Assembly (NCBI GenBank): GCA_002343775.1
Contig: DDSH01000026.1
Coordinates: forward strand, 1-64,000
Length of the DNA: 64,000 nt
Direction of reading: 5' to 3'
Source of the DNA: Anaerolineales bacterium UBA2395
Lineage (GTDB): Bacteria > Chloroflexota > Anaerolineae > Anaerolineales > Villigracilaceae
A model generated the notes under the pieces. The model searched no databases and had not been told where the DNA came from. It saw nothing but the letters and a program-made list of their open reading frames with translations. The position numbers and the translations under genes are program-made. This document shows, in pieces, positions 24,523 through 33,871 of the stretch (position 1 is its first letter; each line of letters opens with the position of its first letter).

Positions 24523-24930
24523 ATGGAAATCCTCGGCATCGGAATGTCCGAACTTATTTTCGTCATTATTATTGCCCTGCTTGTGCTTGGTCCGAAGGAC
24601 ATGCAAAAAGCCGGGCGCACCATCGGCAAATGGCTGCGCGGAATCGTCACCTCCGATGGCTGGAAGATCTTTCAACAGACCTCGCGCGAACTGCGCACCC
24701 TGCCGAACAAATTGATGCGCGAAGCGAACGAGGAACTGAATCAGATCGGGAAAGATGTGAACAACGCCACCAACCTGACCTCGAACTGGAACATCCCCTC
24801 ACAGCCTGCCCCACGCTCCAAGCCTGTTCCAGCCAACTCCGCGCAAAACAAGCCGGCTGAAAGCAAGCCCTCCGCGCCTGCAGACCAAGCACCCCAAGAC
24901 CCCGAAAGCGATTCACAGAACAATGCGTAA
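24523..24930 (+). CDS. TatA/TatB-family translocase subunit
   Basis: A 135-residue protein with an N-terminal membrane helix (MSELIFVIIIALLVLGP), an amphipathic helix (DMQKAGRTIGKWLRG) and a long Pro/Ala/Ser-rich tail. The Glu in SEL and the hinge LGP suit TatB better than TatA, but the two are hard to separate by eye. It overlaps tatC by 8 bases, so they are coupled. With the 51-residue TatA at 9.4 kb this would complete a three-part translocase. Confidence 0.85.
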   Translation: MEILGIGMSELIFVIIIALLVLGPKDMQKAGRTIGKWLRGIVTSDGWKIFQQTSRELRTLPNKLMREANEELNQIGKDVNNATNLTSNWNIPSQPAPRSKPVPANSAQNKPAESKPSAPADQAPQDPESDSQNNA

Positions 24931-25873
24931 CTTCTTCAAGGGGATCGGACAAGGCATTCTTGTCTATTTCCAGGTCCTTTTCCATTTAATCGCCTTTCCA
25001 TTCCGCATTGTATATGCGGTGATCTCATTCCCATTCATTAAATTAATACAATTCATCCAATTCCTGAACAGCGAACCCGACGAGCGCCCTGTCGCGGATG
25101 TTTTTGCGGACATTGTTACCAGCAAAGACACCCGTGAAATGTTGTGGGAGCAGGTCGGCGCGCTGCGGTCACATCTACTGCGGGCGGTCGGGGTGCTTGC
25201 GGTTGCGGTGATCGCTGCGTTTGGGGTGGCAGAGCCGGTCATGCAATATCTTTCCGGTCCGGTGGGCGGGTTATCCAAACTGCAAGCCATTCAGGTGACC
25301 GAGGAGATCGGTGTCTTTATGCGCGTGGCGATGTCTGTCGGCATTGCTGTTGCATTCCCGTACATTGCACTTGAATTATGGATGTTCGCCGCGCCCGGCT
25401 TGAGACCACGCGAGAAAAAACTGGGGCTGGTGGGAATTCCGCTGGCAACCCTGCTCTTTCTGACGGGCATGGCGTTCACGTTCTTTGTCCTGTTGCCGGC
25501 TGCCCTGCCATTCCTGGGCGGCTTCACTGAAATCGCCCAATTTTGGACGGCGAATGAATACTTTGCTTTTGTGACCGGTTTGATGATCTGGATCGGCTTA
25601 TTCTTTGAATTCCCACTGATCGTCTATGTGCTGACCGCAATCGGCTTGATCCAGCCGCAAGTACTTGCCCAGCAGTGGCGGCTTGCCATTGTGGTCATTG
25701 CCGTGCTCGCCGCGGCGGTCACCCCTACCGTGGACCCTGTCAACATGGGGTTGGTGATGCTGCCCATGACTTTGTTATACTTTGTCAGCATCGGTTTGAG
25801 TTATCTCGCCTACGCCGGGCGTAAAAAACAAGCCGAAGCGCAGGAAGATCTTGCAGATGGAGGGGCAGGCTGA
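24923..25873 (+). CDS. tatC: Sec-independent translocase TatC with an N-terminal extension
   Basis: A 316-residue protein, about 60-70 longer than typical TatC. The core (from about residue 75) has six helices and the family segments ALELWMFAAPGLRPREKK and LFFEFPLIVYVLTAIGLI. The extra N-terminal 70 residues include a hydrophobic or amphipathic stretch (VYAVISFPFIKLIQFIQFL). The first cytoplasmic segment reads EQVGALRSHLLRA where most TatC proteins have HLxELRxR, so the usual Glu of the ELR motif is Ala. That Glu contributes to twin-arginine recognition in E. coli. It is the receptor for Tat substrates such as the Mo enzyme at 5.7 kb. Confidence 0.93.
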   Translation: MRNFFKGIGQGILVYFQVLFHLIAFPFRIVYAVISFPFIKLIQFIQFLNSEPDERPVADVFADIVTSKDTREMLWEQVGALRSHLLRAVGVLAVAVIAAFGVAEPVMQYLSGPVGGLSKLQAIQVTEEIGVFMRVAMSVGIAVAFPYIALELWMFAAPGLRPREKKLGLVGIPLATLLFLTGMAFTFFVLLPAALPFLGGFTEIAQFWTANEYFAFVTGLMIWIGLFFEFPLIVYVLTAIGLIQPQVLAQQWRLAIVVIAVLAAAVTPTVDPVNMGLVMLPMTLLYFVSIGLSYLAYAGRKKQAEAQEDLADGGAG

Positions 25874-25912
25874 GGCGCGGCACGAAGCGCGCTTTTCATC
25901 AAGGAGAAGAGA

Positions 25913-28444
25913 ATGAACGGGAAATTCATCAATTTGCGCCGCATTGCGCTTGCGGGGATCATCCTTGTCCTTGTGGGGCAGGCATGTACATTTTCATTGC
26001 TCGGAAATCCATTTGGAACCAATCCAACTGAGCCGCCGCCTTCGGGCGCGGTTCCTTCATCTACTCCCTATCCGGTGGCGCAGACGACGTTCGTGGTCAC
26101 GCTGCCTGAGCCGCTGCAAGCGAACGAATCGCTCGCCGTGGCGGTCATGGACGAGGTGACTGGGCTTTCGATCAGCGCTGTGCAGTACCCGATGAGTCCG
26201 CGCGACTCGCTGACATACACGGCTACCCTCCCCCTGCCATTTCAATCGGTTGTTAAATATCGCTACATTCGCCGCGCGGGGTCGCAGGTTATCAACGAGG
26301 ATTCTGTTTTCGGGGAAACCATTCGCTATCGGCTTCACTATGTGGCAGGACCCGCTGAAGTGCAGGATATTCTCGCCGATTGGAGCGACAAAACCTATAC
26401 CCGCCCCACCGGCACGATCCTGGGGCAGGTCTTCAACATGGATACCGGCTCGCCGCTGCCGAACATCCTAGTAACCGCCGGAGGTATGCATTTCTTCACA
26501 GATTCGATGGGGCGCTTCGAACTGACGGGGCTGCCCGTTGGCACTCAGCAGGTTGTCGCCTACAGCCTGGATGGGATGTATCAGCCCTTCCAGCAGGGTG
26601 CGATCGTTGGGGATGGATCGGCAACCATCGTTGATTTGCGCGTGAAGCCATCCCGCCTTGTCAACGTGACCTTCAATGTGACCATCCCACAGGATACCGT
26701 TCCGGGTGTGCCCGTTCGAATTGCAGGGAACATCCTGCAATTGGGGAACACCTTTGCCGACCTGCTCGGCGGGGTCAACACGGTTGCAGACCGAATGCCG
26801 GTCATGAGTTTGCAGGAAGGCGGGCAATACTCCATCACGTTGGGGCTGCCGGTTGGCACTCATATCCAATACAAATACACACTCGGAGATGGCTTTTGGA
26901 ATGCGGAACACAAAGCAAACGGGGAATGGGTGTTGCGTGATTTCATCGTCCCTGAACAGGATGTCGTCTTGCAGGATACGGTCGCAACCTGGGTCGTTAA
27001 CCGCGAATCGGCGCCGATCCTTTTTGAGACCACCATCCCGTCCGTCACGCCGCCGGGGGATATTATCTACATTCAATTCAACGCCATCAATTGGATGGAA
27101 CCGATTCCAATGTGGCCCCTTGGAAACAACCGCTGGATATACAAATTATATGGACCGTTGAACTTCCTCGGTTCTTTCTCGTACCGATACTGTCGCAACG
27201 CACAATGCGGCAGCGCAGATGACAACCAGACCGCGGGAGTATCCTCTACGGGCAGGCAAGCCGCCACCAGCCTGCTCGGGCAGGACATTCAAGATATCAT
27301 CGGTTCGTGGAAGTGGTTCGAAAACCCGGAACCCGTCACATTGGTGGGAGCGAACATCCCGCCACGCACCGCCGGGTTTGTTGCCGGGATCGAATATCAA
27401 TCCACCTATCGCCCGAACTTCTCGTACTTTGCACCACAGACGTTTGCCAATACGCGCGCGCTAGGTTCCAACCTCGCAGTTCTCACCCCAAGCTGGACGT
27501 ACACCAGCAGTTCCCCACTTCGTTTCGCTACCGTTTCCGGTCAGGACCCGCTGTGGATCGACTCCGCCATCATGGTCTCGCAAGCCCGGGCATTGGGATT
27601 GAACGTCGCGATCTTCCCCACGCCTCATTTCCCCGCTTCCACCGATCCGACGAAGACTCCCGCAGATTCCTTTTGGCTGGGCGCTCCACGTGACGCCCAA
27701 TGGTGGCAGACCTGGTTCACCCGATACCGTGCCTTCGCCGTCAACTACGCCGACCTCGCCAACCAGAGCGGCGCGAACATCCTCATCCTTGGCGGGGATT
27801 GGGCGGCACCCGCTCTCCCCGGCGGAACGCTGTCAGACGGCACTCCGTCCAACGTCCCGGCAGATGCGGAAGCACAATGGCGAGCCATCGTTCAGGATGT
27901 CCGCTCCCGTTTCAAAGGTCAGGTCTTCTGGGCGATGCCATACACCAAGTCGAACCTGGAGACACCGGTCAACTTCCTGCTGGATATGGATGGAATTTAT
28001 CTTTTGTGGTCGATTCCGCTGAGCACGAGTCAGACCGCAACAAAAATGGACTATGCCAATGAAGCCGGGCGCCTGCTCGATAACGAAGTCGCGCCGCTGG
28101 CATCCCTGCTCGGCAAGCCGGTCATCCTGGCGGTGTCGTATCCCTCCGCGGCCGGCGCCGCCAGTGGATGCGTGCCCAATGGCGCTGGCGGCTGCCTGGA
28201 CTTTGCACAGCTCTCCCGCCCGAACACAGACTACCCTTCAGTGAGCCTAAGCCTGCAAACCCAGGCGGATATCTACGAAGCCATGCTGACGGCGGTCAAT
28301 GCCCGTTCGTGGGTCTCGGGCTTCGTCAGCCGCGGGTATTTTATGCCGGTGGCATTGCAGGATAAATCCACATCCATCCACAGCAAACCGGCTGCCGATA
28401 TTTTATGGTATTGGTATCCGAGGCTGTTGGGAACGGTGCAATAA
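25913..28444 (+). CDS. Large lipoprotein with CBM/regulatory domains and a glycosidase-like barrel
   Basis: An 843-residue lipoprotein (lipobox VGQAC near residue 25, then a Pro/Ser linker). Residues 155-240 look like a carboxypeptidase-regulatory-type beta domain (GTILGQVFNMDTGSPLPN). Domains at about 245-345 and 355-460 resemble starch-binding CBM20-type modules (VPVRIAGNILQLGN). The C-terminal 370 residues look like a TIM barrel related to GH113-type beta-mannanases or glycoside hydrolases (NYADLANQSGANILILGGDW, then QVFWAMPYTKSN). Together this suggests a surface polysaccharide-binding hydrolase. Catalytic residues could not be assigned. The start has AAGGAGA upstream; the gene is 39 bases after tatC. 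Confidence 0.65.
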   Translation: MNGKFINLRRIALAGIILVLVGQACTFSLLGNPFGTNPTEPPPSGAVPSSTPYPVAQTTFVVTLPEPLQANESLAVAVMDEVTGLSISAVQYPMSPRDSLTYTATLPLPFQSVVKYRYIRRAGSQVINEDSVFGETIRYRLHYVAGPAEVQDILADWSDKTYTRPTGTILGQVFNMDTGSPLPNILVTAGGMHFFTDSMGRFELTGLPVGTQQVVAYSLDGMYQPFQQGAIVGDGSATIVDLRVKPSRLVNVTFNVTIPQDTVPGVPVRIAGNILQLGNTFADLLGGVNTVADRMPVMSLQEGGQYSITLGLPVGTHIQYKYTLGDGFWNAEHKANGEWVLRDFIVPEQDVVLQDTVATWVVNRESAPILFETTIPSVTPPGDIIYIQFNAINWMEPIPMWPLGNNRWIYKLYGPLNFLGSFSYRYCRNAQCGSADDNQTAGVSSTGRQAATSLLGQDIQDIIGSWKWFENPEPVTLVGANIPPRTAGFVAGIEYQSTYRPNFSYFAPQTFANTRALGSNLAVLTPSWTYTSSSPLRFATVSGQDPLWIDSAIMVSQARALGLNVAIFPTPHFPASTDPTKTPADSFWLGAPRDAQWWQTWFTRYRAFAVNYADLANQSGANILILGGDWAAPALPGGTLSDGTPSNVPADAEAQWRAIVQDVRSRFKGQVFWAMPYTKSNLETPVNFLLDMDGIYLLWSIPLSTSQTATKMDYANEAGRLLDNEVAPLASLLGKPVILAVSYPSAAGAASGCVPNGAGGCLDFAQLSRPNTDYPSVSLSLQTQADIYEAMLTAVNARSWVSGFVSRGYFMPVALQDKSTSIHSKPAADILWYWYPRLLGTVQ

Positions 28445-28452
28445 ACTGGCGC

Positions 28453-28492
28453 AATAAACAGAGACCAGTGAGTAAATTGGTCTCTGTTTATT
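28453..28492 (+). terminator. Strong rho-independent terminator
   Basis: AATAAACAGAGACCA (28453-28467) pairs perfectly over 15 bases with TGGTCTCTGTTTATT (28478-28492). It closes the fabG-to-lipoprotein transcription unit. Confidence 0.9.
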
Positions 28493-28677
28493 TATCATCT
28501 ACTTCCAGATATCGAACAAAACAACCCAACCAAAGAATGTCCATACCCACTATTGTTTCGTAACATTTCGCAAGGATGCGGGTTTTTTATTCATCGACAG
28601 GATTCTAATATCCCGCCTTGCTTTCAGCGAAACCACAGGCTGATACGATGGCGAATATTCCCAAACTCGGAGGGCAC

Positions 28678-31260
28678 ATGAAAAAAGCAGGAAAATATCT
28701 TGGCAGGTTTCTGATCGGCGTTCTGATTCTGGCGCTGATTGCCGTTTCAGCAGGCTTGTTCTACTTCAAAAGTTATTTGCCAAACACTGTTGCAAAAGAG
28801 TCTTTTCCTAAAATTGACGGTGAGATTCAGGTAACAGGCTTGAACGACACCGTGGACATCTATCGCGACGCGATGGGCATCCCCCACATTTACGCCACCA
28901 CCGCGCACGACCTGTTCTTCGCGCAGGGGTATGTCCACGCACAGGATCGCTTCTGGCAAATGGACTCGTGGCGACACATCGGCTCGGGCGAACTCTCCAA
29001 GATGTTCGGCTCGGCACAGGTCGAGACTGATGCGTTCTTGCGGACTCTAGGCTGGCGAAAAACCGCCGAAGCCGAATGGGAGAATCTCGATCCCGAATCG
29101 CGCGCGATCTTGCAGGCATACACAGACGGAGTAAATGCTTATTTGAAAGATCACAAAGATACCGCCCTCAGCCTCGAATACGCCGTCCTCGGTCTGCTCA
29201 GCCCTGCCTACGAGATCGAGCCGTGGACTCCCATCCATTCGCTCACGTGGGGCAAAGCCATGGCTTGGGATCTGCGCGGCAACATGGGTGAAGAGATCGA
29301 ACGCGCCGTTTTACTCAAAACCTTTACCCCCGAGCAAATGGCGCAACTCTTCCCGGCTTATCCCGAAGACCATCCGGTAATTGTGAACGAAATGCCGGCC
29401 AATGAACAGGCTTTAAATATTCCATCCGATTCTGAACCGATTGCGTTTGACTATTCACAACTCCCGCTGGATACGGTCGGTCATAACGCCTCATTACTGG
29501 ACCCGGTACTTGGTCCGTGGAACGATGGGATTGGGTCAAACTCTTGGGCGGTTTCTGGCGAGTTAACGGACACGGGCATGCCTTATCTTGCCAACGACCC
29601 GCATCTTGGAATCCAAATGCCATCCATCTGGTATCAGGTCGGCTTGCATTGTGTCGAAAAATCGGATGATTGTCCGTTCGAGGTGGCGGGCTTTTCGTTT
29701 GCAGGCGTCCCCGGTGTGGTCATTGGGCATAACGACAAAATCGCCTGGGGCTTCACCAACGTTGGTCCCGATGTAATGGATCTGTACATCGAAAGGGTCA
29801 ATCCTGAAAACCCGAATCAATATGAAGTTAATGGCGAATGGGTTGATTTTGAAACCTATGAAGAAATCATCGATATTGTAGGCGGCGAACCCGTGACCAT
29901 CACGGTGAAGAAGACCCGCCACGGACCGGTCATCTCTGATCTGTACGGTCCGCTCATGAATGAAAGCGATCCGGAGGACACAGAATTTATCCCGTTCAAA
30001 GATCGCGCCGGCGTGGAATTGCCCGAGCAATACGTCATTGCGCTTCAATGGACGGCGCTGACCCCGTCCACTCCGTTCGAAGCGATCTGGGGCTTCAACA
30101 AAGCGCAGAACTGGGATGAGTTCCGCGAAGCCGCGCGCGGCTTCCATGTCCCGGCGCAAAACCTGATCTATGCCGATGTCGAAGGCAATATCGGCTACCA
30201 AATGCCCGGCGATATCCCCATCCGCAAAAACGGCGATGGCACGCTTCCCGTCCCCGGCTGGACAGACGAATATGAGTGGACAGGTTTTATCCCGTTCGAA
30301 GAATTGCCATATGCATTCAACCCCGACGAAGGATTTATCGTCACTGCCAATAATCAGGTTAACCCGTGGGACTATCCATACCTCATAACTTATGATTGGG
30401 ATTACGGCTTCCGCGCAAATCGTATCGTGGAGATGATCGAGTCTGCACCCGGCAAGATCGACAAAGCCTACATCCAGCAGATGCACGGCGATTCGTTCGA
30501 CAGCAATGCTGAGGTTTTTGTTCCGATCCTTTTGGAGATGGATTTCAAGTTCGCAAAAGAAACCGAAGCCATCGCTTTTGACACCCTGCAGAATTGGGAT
30601 TATCAAGACCGCATCGATTCGACGGCAGCGGCGGTTTTCAACGCCTTCTGGCGCGCCTTCATACAGAATACGTTCAATGACGAAATGCCCGAAGAACGCT
30701 ATTTCCCCGACGGCGGTTCCCGTTGGAATGAGATCATGCGGCACATGGCAAAGAATCCCAATGACCCGTTCTGGGATGACAAATCCACACCGGATGTGAC
30801 CGAGACAATGCCAGACATCATCACAAAATCCTTCTCAGATGGCATTGCCGAACTCGAAGGAATCTTTGGCAGGAATGTCGAACAGTGGAAATGGGGTGAG
30901 ATGCACGCCGCCACCTTCCGCAACTCCACATTGGGAGAATCTGGCGTTTCGTTGATAGAAGACCTGCTCAACCGCGGACCCTTCCCCACGGGCGGCGGAG
31001 ATTCCATTGTCAATGCAACGGGCTGGTCGGTGCGTGACGGCTACGAGACGAACTGGCTGCCCTCCATGCGCATGATCGTGGATTTCAGCGACTTGAACGC
31101 TTCCCTAACCGTCCACACGACGGGGCAATCGGGTCATGCCTATCATCCGCATTACGATGACATGGCTCCGTTATGGGCAAACGTGGAATATTATCCCATG
31201 TGGTGGGATCAAGAATCCATCGTCAACGACGCGGAAGGATATTTGAAGTTAGTTCCATAG
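28678..31260 (+). CDS. Penicillin-acylase-family Ntn hydrolase
   Basis: An 860-residue member of the penicillin amidase family. These are made as a precursor that cuts itself so that a serine becomes the N-terminal nucleophile of the beta chain. Here the cleavage site is G-SNSWAVSG, with Ser287 as nucleophile. A membrane helix (FLIGVLILALIAVSAGLFYF) anchors or exports the N terminus. LANDPHLGIQMPSIWYQVGL and AWGFTNVGPDVMDLY are typical of the beta chain. Likely substrates are amides such as N-acyl homoserine lactones, acylated amino acids or beta-lactams. ATG 28678 is chosen for its GGAGGG box; ATG 28648 is the alternative. Confidence 0.9.
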   Translation: MKKAGKYLGRFLIGVLILALIAVSAGLFYFKSYLPNTVAKESFPKIDGEIQVTGLNDTVDIYRDAMGIPHIYATTAHDLFFAQGYVHAQDRFWQMDSWRHIGSGELSKMFGSAQVETDAFLRTLGWRKTAEAEWENLDPESRAILQAYTDGVNAYLKDHKDTALSLEYAVLGLLSPAYEIEPWTPIHSLTWGKAMAWDLRGNMGEEIERAVLLKTFTPEQMAQLFPAYPEDHPVIVNEMPANEQALNIPSDSEPIAFDYSQLPLDTVGHNASLLDPVLGPWNDGIGSNSWAVSGELTDTGMPYLANDPHLGIQMPSIWYQVGLHCVEKSDDCPFEVAGFSFAGVPGVVIGHNDKIAWGFTNVGPDVMDLYIERVNPENPNQYEVNGEWVDFETYEEIIDIVGGEPVTITVKKTRHGPVISDLYGPLMNESDPEDTEFIPFKDRAGVELPEQYVIALQWTALTPSTPFEAIWGFNKAQNWDEFREAARGFHVPAQNLIYADVEGNIGYQMPGDIPIRKNGDGTLPVPGWTDEYEWTGFIPFEELPYAFNPDEGFIVTANNQVNPWDYPYLITYDWDYGFRANRIVEMIESAPGKIDKAYIQQMHGDSFDSNAEVFVPILLEMDFKFAKETEAIAFDTLQNWDYQDRIDSTAAAVFNAFWRAFIQNTFNDEMPEERYFPDGGSRWNEIMRHMAKNPNDPFWDDKSTPDVTETMPDIITKSFSDGIAELEGIFGRNVEQWKWGEMHAATFRNSTLGESGVSLIEDLLNRGPFPTGGGDSIVNATGWSVRDGYETNWLPSMRMIVDFSDLNASLTVHTTGQSGHAYHPHYDDMAPLWANVEYYPMWWDQESIVNDAEGYLKLVP

Positions 31261-31267
31261 GAAAAGC

Positions 31268-31304
31268 AAGAGACGGTCATCCTGAAGATGACCGTCTCTT
31301 TTTT
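31268..31304 (+). terminator. Rho-independent terminator after the penicillin-acylase gene
   Basis: AAGAGACGGTCATC (31268-31281) pairs with GATGACCGTCTCTT (31287-31300), followed by T residues. It lies across the 3' end of the convergent VanZ gene. Confidence 0.9.
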
Positions 31305-31657
31305 ATTTGCCATGCCGTCCAGCCACCAACCAGGAGCCCGACAAAGCTTGCGGCAAGGTCGATCAAGTCGAAGGTGCGGGCGGAAAAGAACTGCTGCGAG
31401 AATTCTTCGGCAGCGACGATCAGGGCAAGGATCAAGCCCACTGAAAGTGCCACCCGGCTCGAGGTCCGGTTTGGAAGCGCACGAATGATGGCAAGCGTGA
31501 CGAAGAAGTTGAGCAATCCATAAAGGATGAAATGCCCAAACTTATCCCCGTTCTCAAAATCATAAAGATCTTTAATGAATGGCGGAATGGCATCGCGGTC
31601 AGCGAGAACGATCACCACGATGATGAAAATTGTAAATAATGCAGCAATGTATTTCAT
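31277..31657 (-). CDS. VanZ-family membrane protein
   Basis: A 126-residue protein with four membrane helices. The VanZ marks are DKFGHFILYGLL and AAEEFSQQFF followed by FDLIDLAASFVGLLVG. VanZ itself gives low-level teicoplanin resistance, but the wider family has unknown envelope roles. The start ATG at 31657 directly follows the T run of the upstream gene's terminator, with no room for a ribosome binding site. A GTG at 31681 would put the start inside that terminator stem. Expression therefore needs readthrough or a promoter overlapping the terminator. Confidence 0.82.
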   Translation of the reverse strand: MKYIAALFTIFIIVVIVLADRDAIPPFIKDLYDFENGDKFGHFILYGLLNFFVTLAIIRALPNRTSSRVALSVGLILALIVAAEEFSQQFFSARTFDLIDLAASFVGLLVGGWTAWQIKKRRSSSG

Positions 31658-31689
31658 AAAAAAAACAGGTCGGGCGCACACCCGACCTG
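31658..31689 (-). terminator. Terminator of exoD-like gene abutting the VanZ start codon
   Basis: On the minus strand CAGGTCGGG (31689-31681) pairs with CCCGACCTG (31674-31666), followed by eight T residues. The next base is the A of the VanZ ATG. Confidence 0.85.
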
Positions 31690-31705
31690 CCCAGTTTGCA
31701 GTTGA

Positions 31706-32362
31706 CTACCCCAGCAGTTTGATAAATTCGCCGATGGACCAACCGCCGCCGGCAATAAGAAAACCAAAATAAACAATGGTGGCGATGTTGGAGAGATTGC
31801 CCAGCAAAATGGACACGCCATCGCGCTGCATCATGCCAATGGCAAGAAAGATCAACGCCACGGCCGGAAGCGTATTACTAAATGGGATAAAGCCGAATGG
31901 AGCCATCAAGAGAACCGCCGCAAGGATGAATGACAGGTTGTTGAAAACAGTCATCGCACCTTCGGTCGTCAGTCCGCTCATGCGGTGCGGGCGGCTGACC
32001 TTTTCAAGACGGCGGAACCAGACGAGGGCTTTCTTGAAACCTTCTCGCAATTTTTCGGCGGAGAGTTTGCGGGTGCCGATTTTTTCCGGCAGCCACAATT
32101 TACGCGAGAACAAACGGGTGATGCCGATCAACAAAATAGCAGACCCAAAAACCGTGCTCACGCCAGGGATGGAAACCGGGACGAGAAAAACGAGCGAAAG
32201 GAAAACGGTCAGCAACAGCAGACTATCTGCGCCGACAATGTCCATGATCTCGACCAGCGTCACCTCGGTAGGCGGCAGTTTTTCGATGATCGTCTCGATC
32301 TTTTCGCCAAGCGATTCCATTTGAAGTTCAGATTCTTCGTTTTTTGAAAGGTCTATATTCAC
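31706..32362 (-). CDS. exoD: ExoD-family membrane protein
   Basis: A 218-residue protein with four to five membrane helices that matches ExoD, a factor linked to exopolysaccharide synthesis in rhizobia. FLSLVFLVPVSIPGVSTVFG and the later AVLLMAPFGFIPFSNTLPA are the two conserved hydrophobic repeats. GTG 32362 is taken as start with AAGGAAAG upstream; an in-frame ATG at 32320 is possible. The biochemical role of ExoD is not known. Confidence 0.85.
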   Translation of the reverse strand: MNIDLSKNEESELQMESLGEKIETIIEKLPPTEVTLVEIMDIVGADSLLLLTVFLSLVFLVPVSIPGVSTVFGSAILLIGITRLFSRKLWLPEKIGTRKLSAEKLREGFKKALVWFRRLEKVSRPHRMSGLTTEGAMTVFNNLSFILAAVLLMAPFGFIPFSNTLPAVALIFLAIGMMQRDGVSILLGNLSNIATIVYFGFLIAGGGWSIGEFIKLLG

Positions 32363-32451
32363 GTGATTTCTTTCCTTGAACTTGAATTCGTCAATTTGTA
32401 TTTTTTGACCGGCGAAGTATACGCCGTTCTTGGATAACGTGCAACCGGGGA

Positions 32452-32709
32452 TTAGGGGCGGATAAGCCAGTTTCCTGCCAGCAAGATCACGGCGCTTCCC
32501 ACCATGCCCAAGCCGATATCCAACATTCCAAACTTGAACAAGACCCAGCCGAAGAAGATACCTGCCACCTGCCCAAGCGCAAACCCAAGGACACTCGAAC
32601 CAAGGTAGAGGAGCAGCCGCCAGCCGCTCCCACCGCGCAGGGCATGGAACAATGCGCCCACCAGCAAGGCGATCACCAATCCGAACAGTGCAGCGGGAAA
32701 TGTAATCAT
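32452..32709 (-). CDS. Small three-helix membrane protein
   Basis: An 85-residue, very hydrophobic protein with three membrane helices (ITFPAALFGLVIALLVGALF, LLLYLGSSVLGFALGQVAGI and IGLGMVGSAVILLAGNWLI). No family is recognised. It lies between mnmA and exoD on the same strand, 33 bases after mnmA, and is probably co-transcribed with mnmA. Its glycine-rich helices resemble small-protein components such as TMEM14 or holin-like proteins, but there is no firm evidence. Confidence 0.6.
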   Translation of the reverse strand: MITFPAALFGLVIALLVGALFHALRGGSGWRLLLYLGSSVLGFALGQVAGIFFGWVLFKFGMLDIGLGMVGSAVILLAGNWLIRP

Positions 32710-32742
32710 GCTACGGCTCCCTTTTCTCCCAGTCAGGCTTGT

Positions 32743-33816
32743 TCAAATGGAATGGATGATCCCACCGCCCAACAACACATCACCTCGATAGAAAACCGCC
32801 GCCTGACCTTTGGTCGCATCCCGCACAGGCGCATCAAACCGGACCTGAACCTGGTTCCCGTCCATCGGCATGACCAACGCCGGGACCTCCTTTGCCGTAT
32901 AACGGATTTTCACCTCAGCACGGAACGGCTCACGCGGCACTTCCCCGCTGACCCAATTCACGTCACGTGCGGTCAATTCAGACGTGCCCATTTGCTCTTG
33001 CGTACCGACGATCAACGTATTGCGTAAAGTTTGTTTCGTAATGACATAAAGCGGAACCGGCGACGCCACGCCAAGTCCCTTGCGTTGACCGATGGTGTAA
33101 TTCGCCAATCCGTTATGCTGACCGATAACCTTGCCGTCCGGTGTTTCGATATTCCCCGGCGTCAATATCTCCGGCGCATTTCGCTGCAGGAAGTTGCGAT
33201 AGTCTTCCCCTGCCAAAAAGCAAAGGTCTTGCGAGTCTTTTCGTGAAGCAGTTGGAAGCCCATACTTTTCGGCAATGGCACGAATTTCCGGCTTGGGATA
33301 ATCCCCCACTGGAAACAAGGCAAAATTCAACTTCTGTTGATCCAGGACATGCAGAACGTACGATTGATCCTTGGATGGGTCAACTGCGCGCAGCAGTTCT
33401 GATCGCCCATCGTCCATCGTCCGTCGTCTTACGTAATGTCCTGTCGCCATAAAATCCGCCCCCAACGCCAATGCATGGTCGAGCAGGAACGTCCAGCGGA
33501 TCTGCCGGTTGCACAGCAGGCAGGGGTTGGGCGTCTCGCCATTGGCGTAGCCGTCCAGAAAATACTGAACCACCGTCTCGCGGAAGACATCCTTCGCATC
33601 CACCACATAAAAGGGAATGTCCAATTTCGCCGCCACTCGCCGCGCCTGCGCCATCGAATCAGGCGTGCAGCAGCGATTGGAATCTTCCTTGCCGGGTTCG
33701 CTCCAAAGCCGCAGCATCATACCGATCACGTCATAGCCCTGCTCTTTGAGCAAAGCCGCCGCTACCGATGAATCCACGCCGCCGGACATGGCGACGACTA
33801 CTTTCTTCTTATCCAT
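32743..33816 (-). CDS. mnmA: tRNA-specific 2-thiouridylase MnmA
   Basis: A 357-residue enzyme. The PP-loop is AMSGGVDSS near residue 10. The catalytic pair is NPCLLCNRQIRW (nucleophile Cys) and DLCFLAGEDY (second Cys). ATGHYVRR and KDQSYVLHVLDQQKL are further family marks. It thiolates U34 in tRNAs for Lys, Glu and Gln, using sulfur from IscS and ATP. ATG 33816 is the start, with a TATAAT -10 box (minus strand, 33832-33827) just upstream. Confidence 0.96.
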   Translation of the reverse strand: MDKKKVVVAMSGGVDSSVAAALLKEQGYDVIGMMLRLWSEPGKEDSNRCCTPDSMAQARRVAAKLDIPFYVVDAKDVFRETVVQYFLDGYANGETPNPCLLCNRQIRWTFLLDHALALGADFMATGHYVRRRTMDDGRSELLRAVDPSKDQSYVLHVLDQQKLNFALFPVGDYPKPEIRAIAEKYGLPTASRKDSQDLCFLAGEDYRNFLQRNAPEILTPGNIETPDGKVIGQHNGLANYTIGQRKGLGVASPVPLYVITKQTLRNTLIVGTQEQMGTSELTARDVNWVSGEVPREPFRAEVKIRYTAKEVPALVMPMDGNQVQVRFDAPVRDATKGQAAVFYRGDVLLGGGIIHSI

Positions 33817-33826
33817 GATGAAAGCG

Positions 33827-33832
33827 ATTATA
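33827..33832 (-). promoter_or_regulatory. -10 box of mnmA
   Basis: The minus strand reads TATAAT at 33832-33827, 10 bases upstream of the mnmA start codon. No clear -35 box is seen. Confidence 0.5.
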
Positions 33833-33871
33833 AACCAAAGAGAGAACTGCTCTACACAACCAGGTTTTCAC

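Noticed and set aside
29563..30744. Minus-strand frame (393 codons) inside the penicillin acylase gene
   Set aside because: Antisense to an unambiguous gene and without recognisable motifs.
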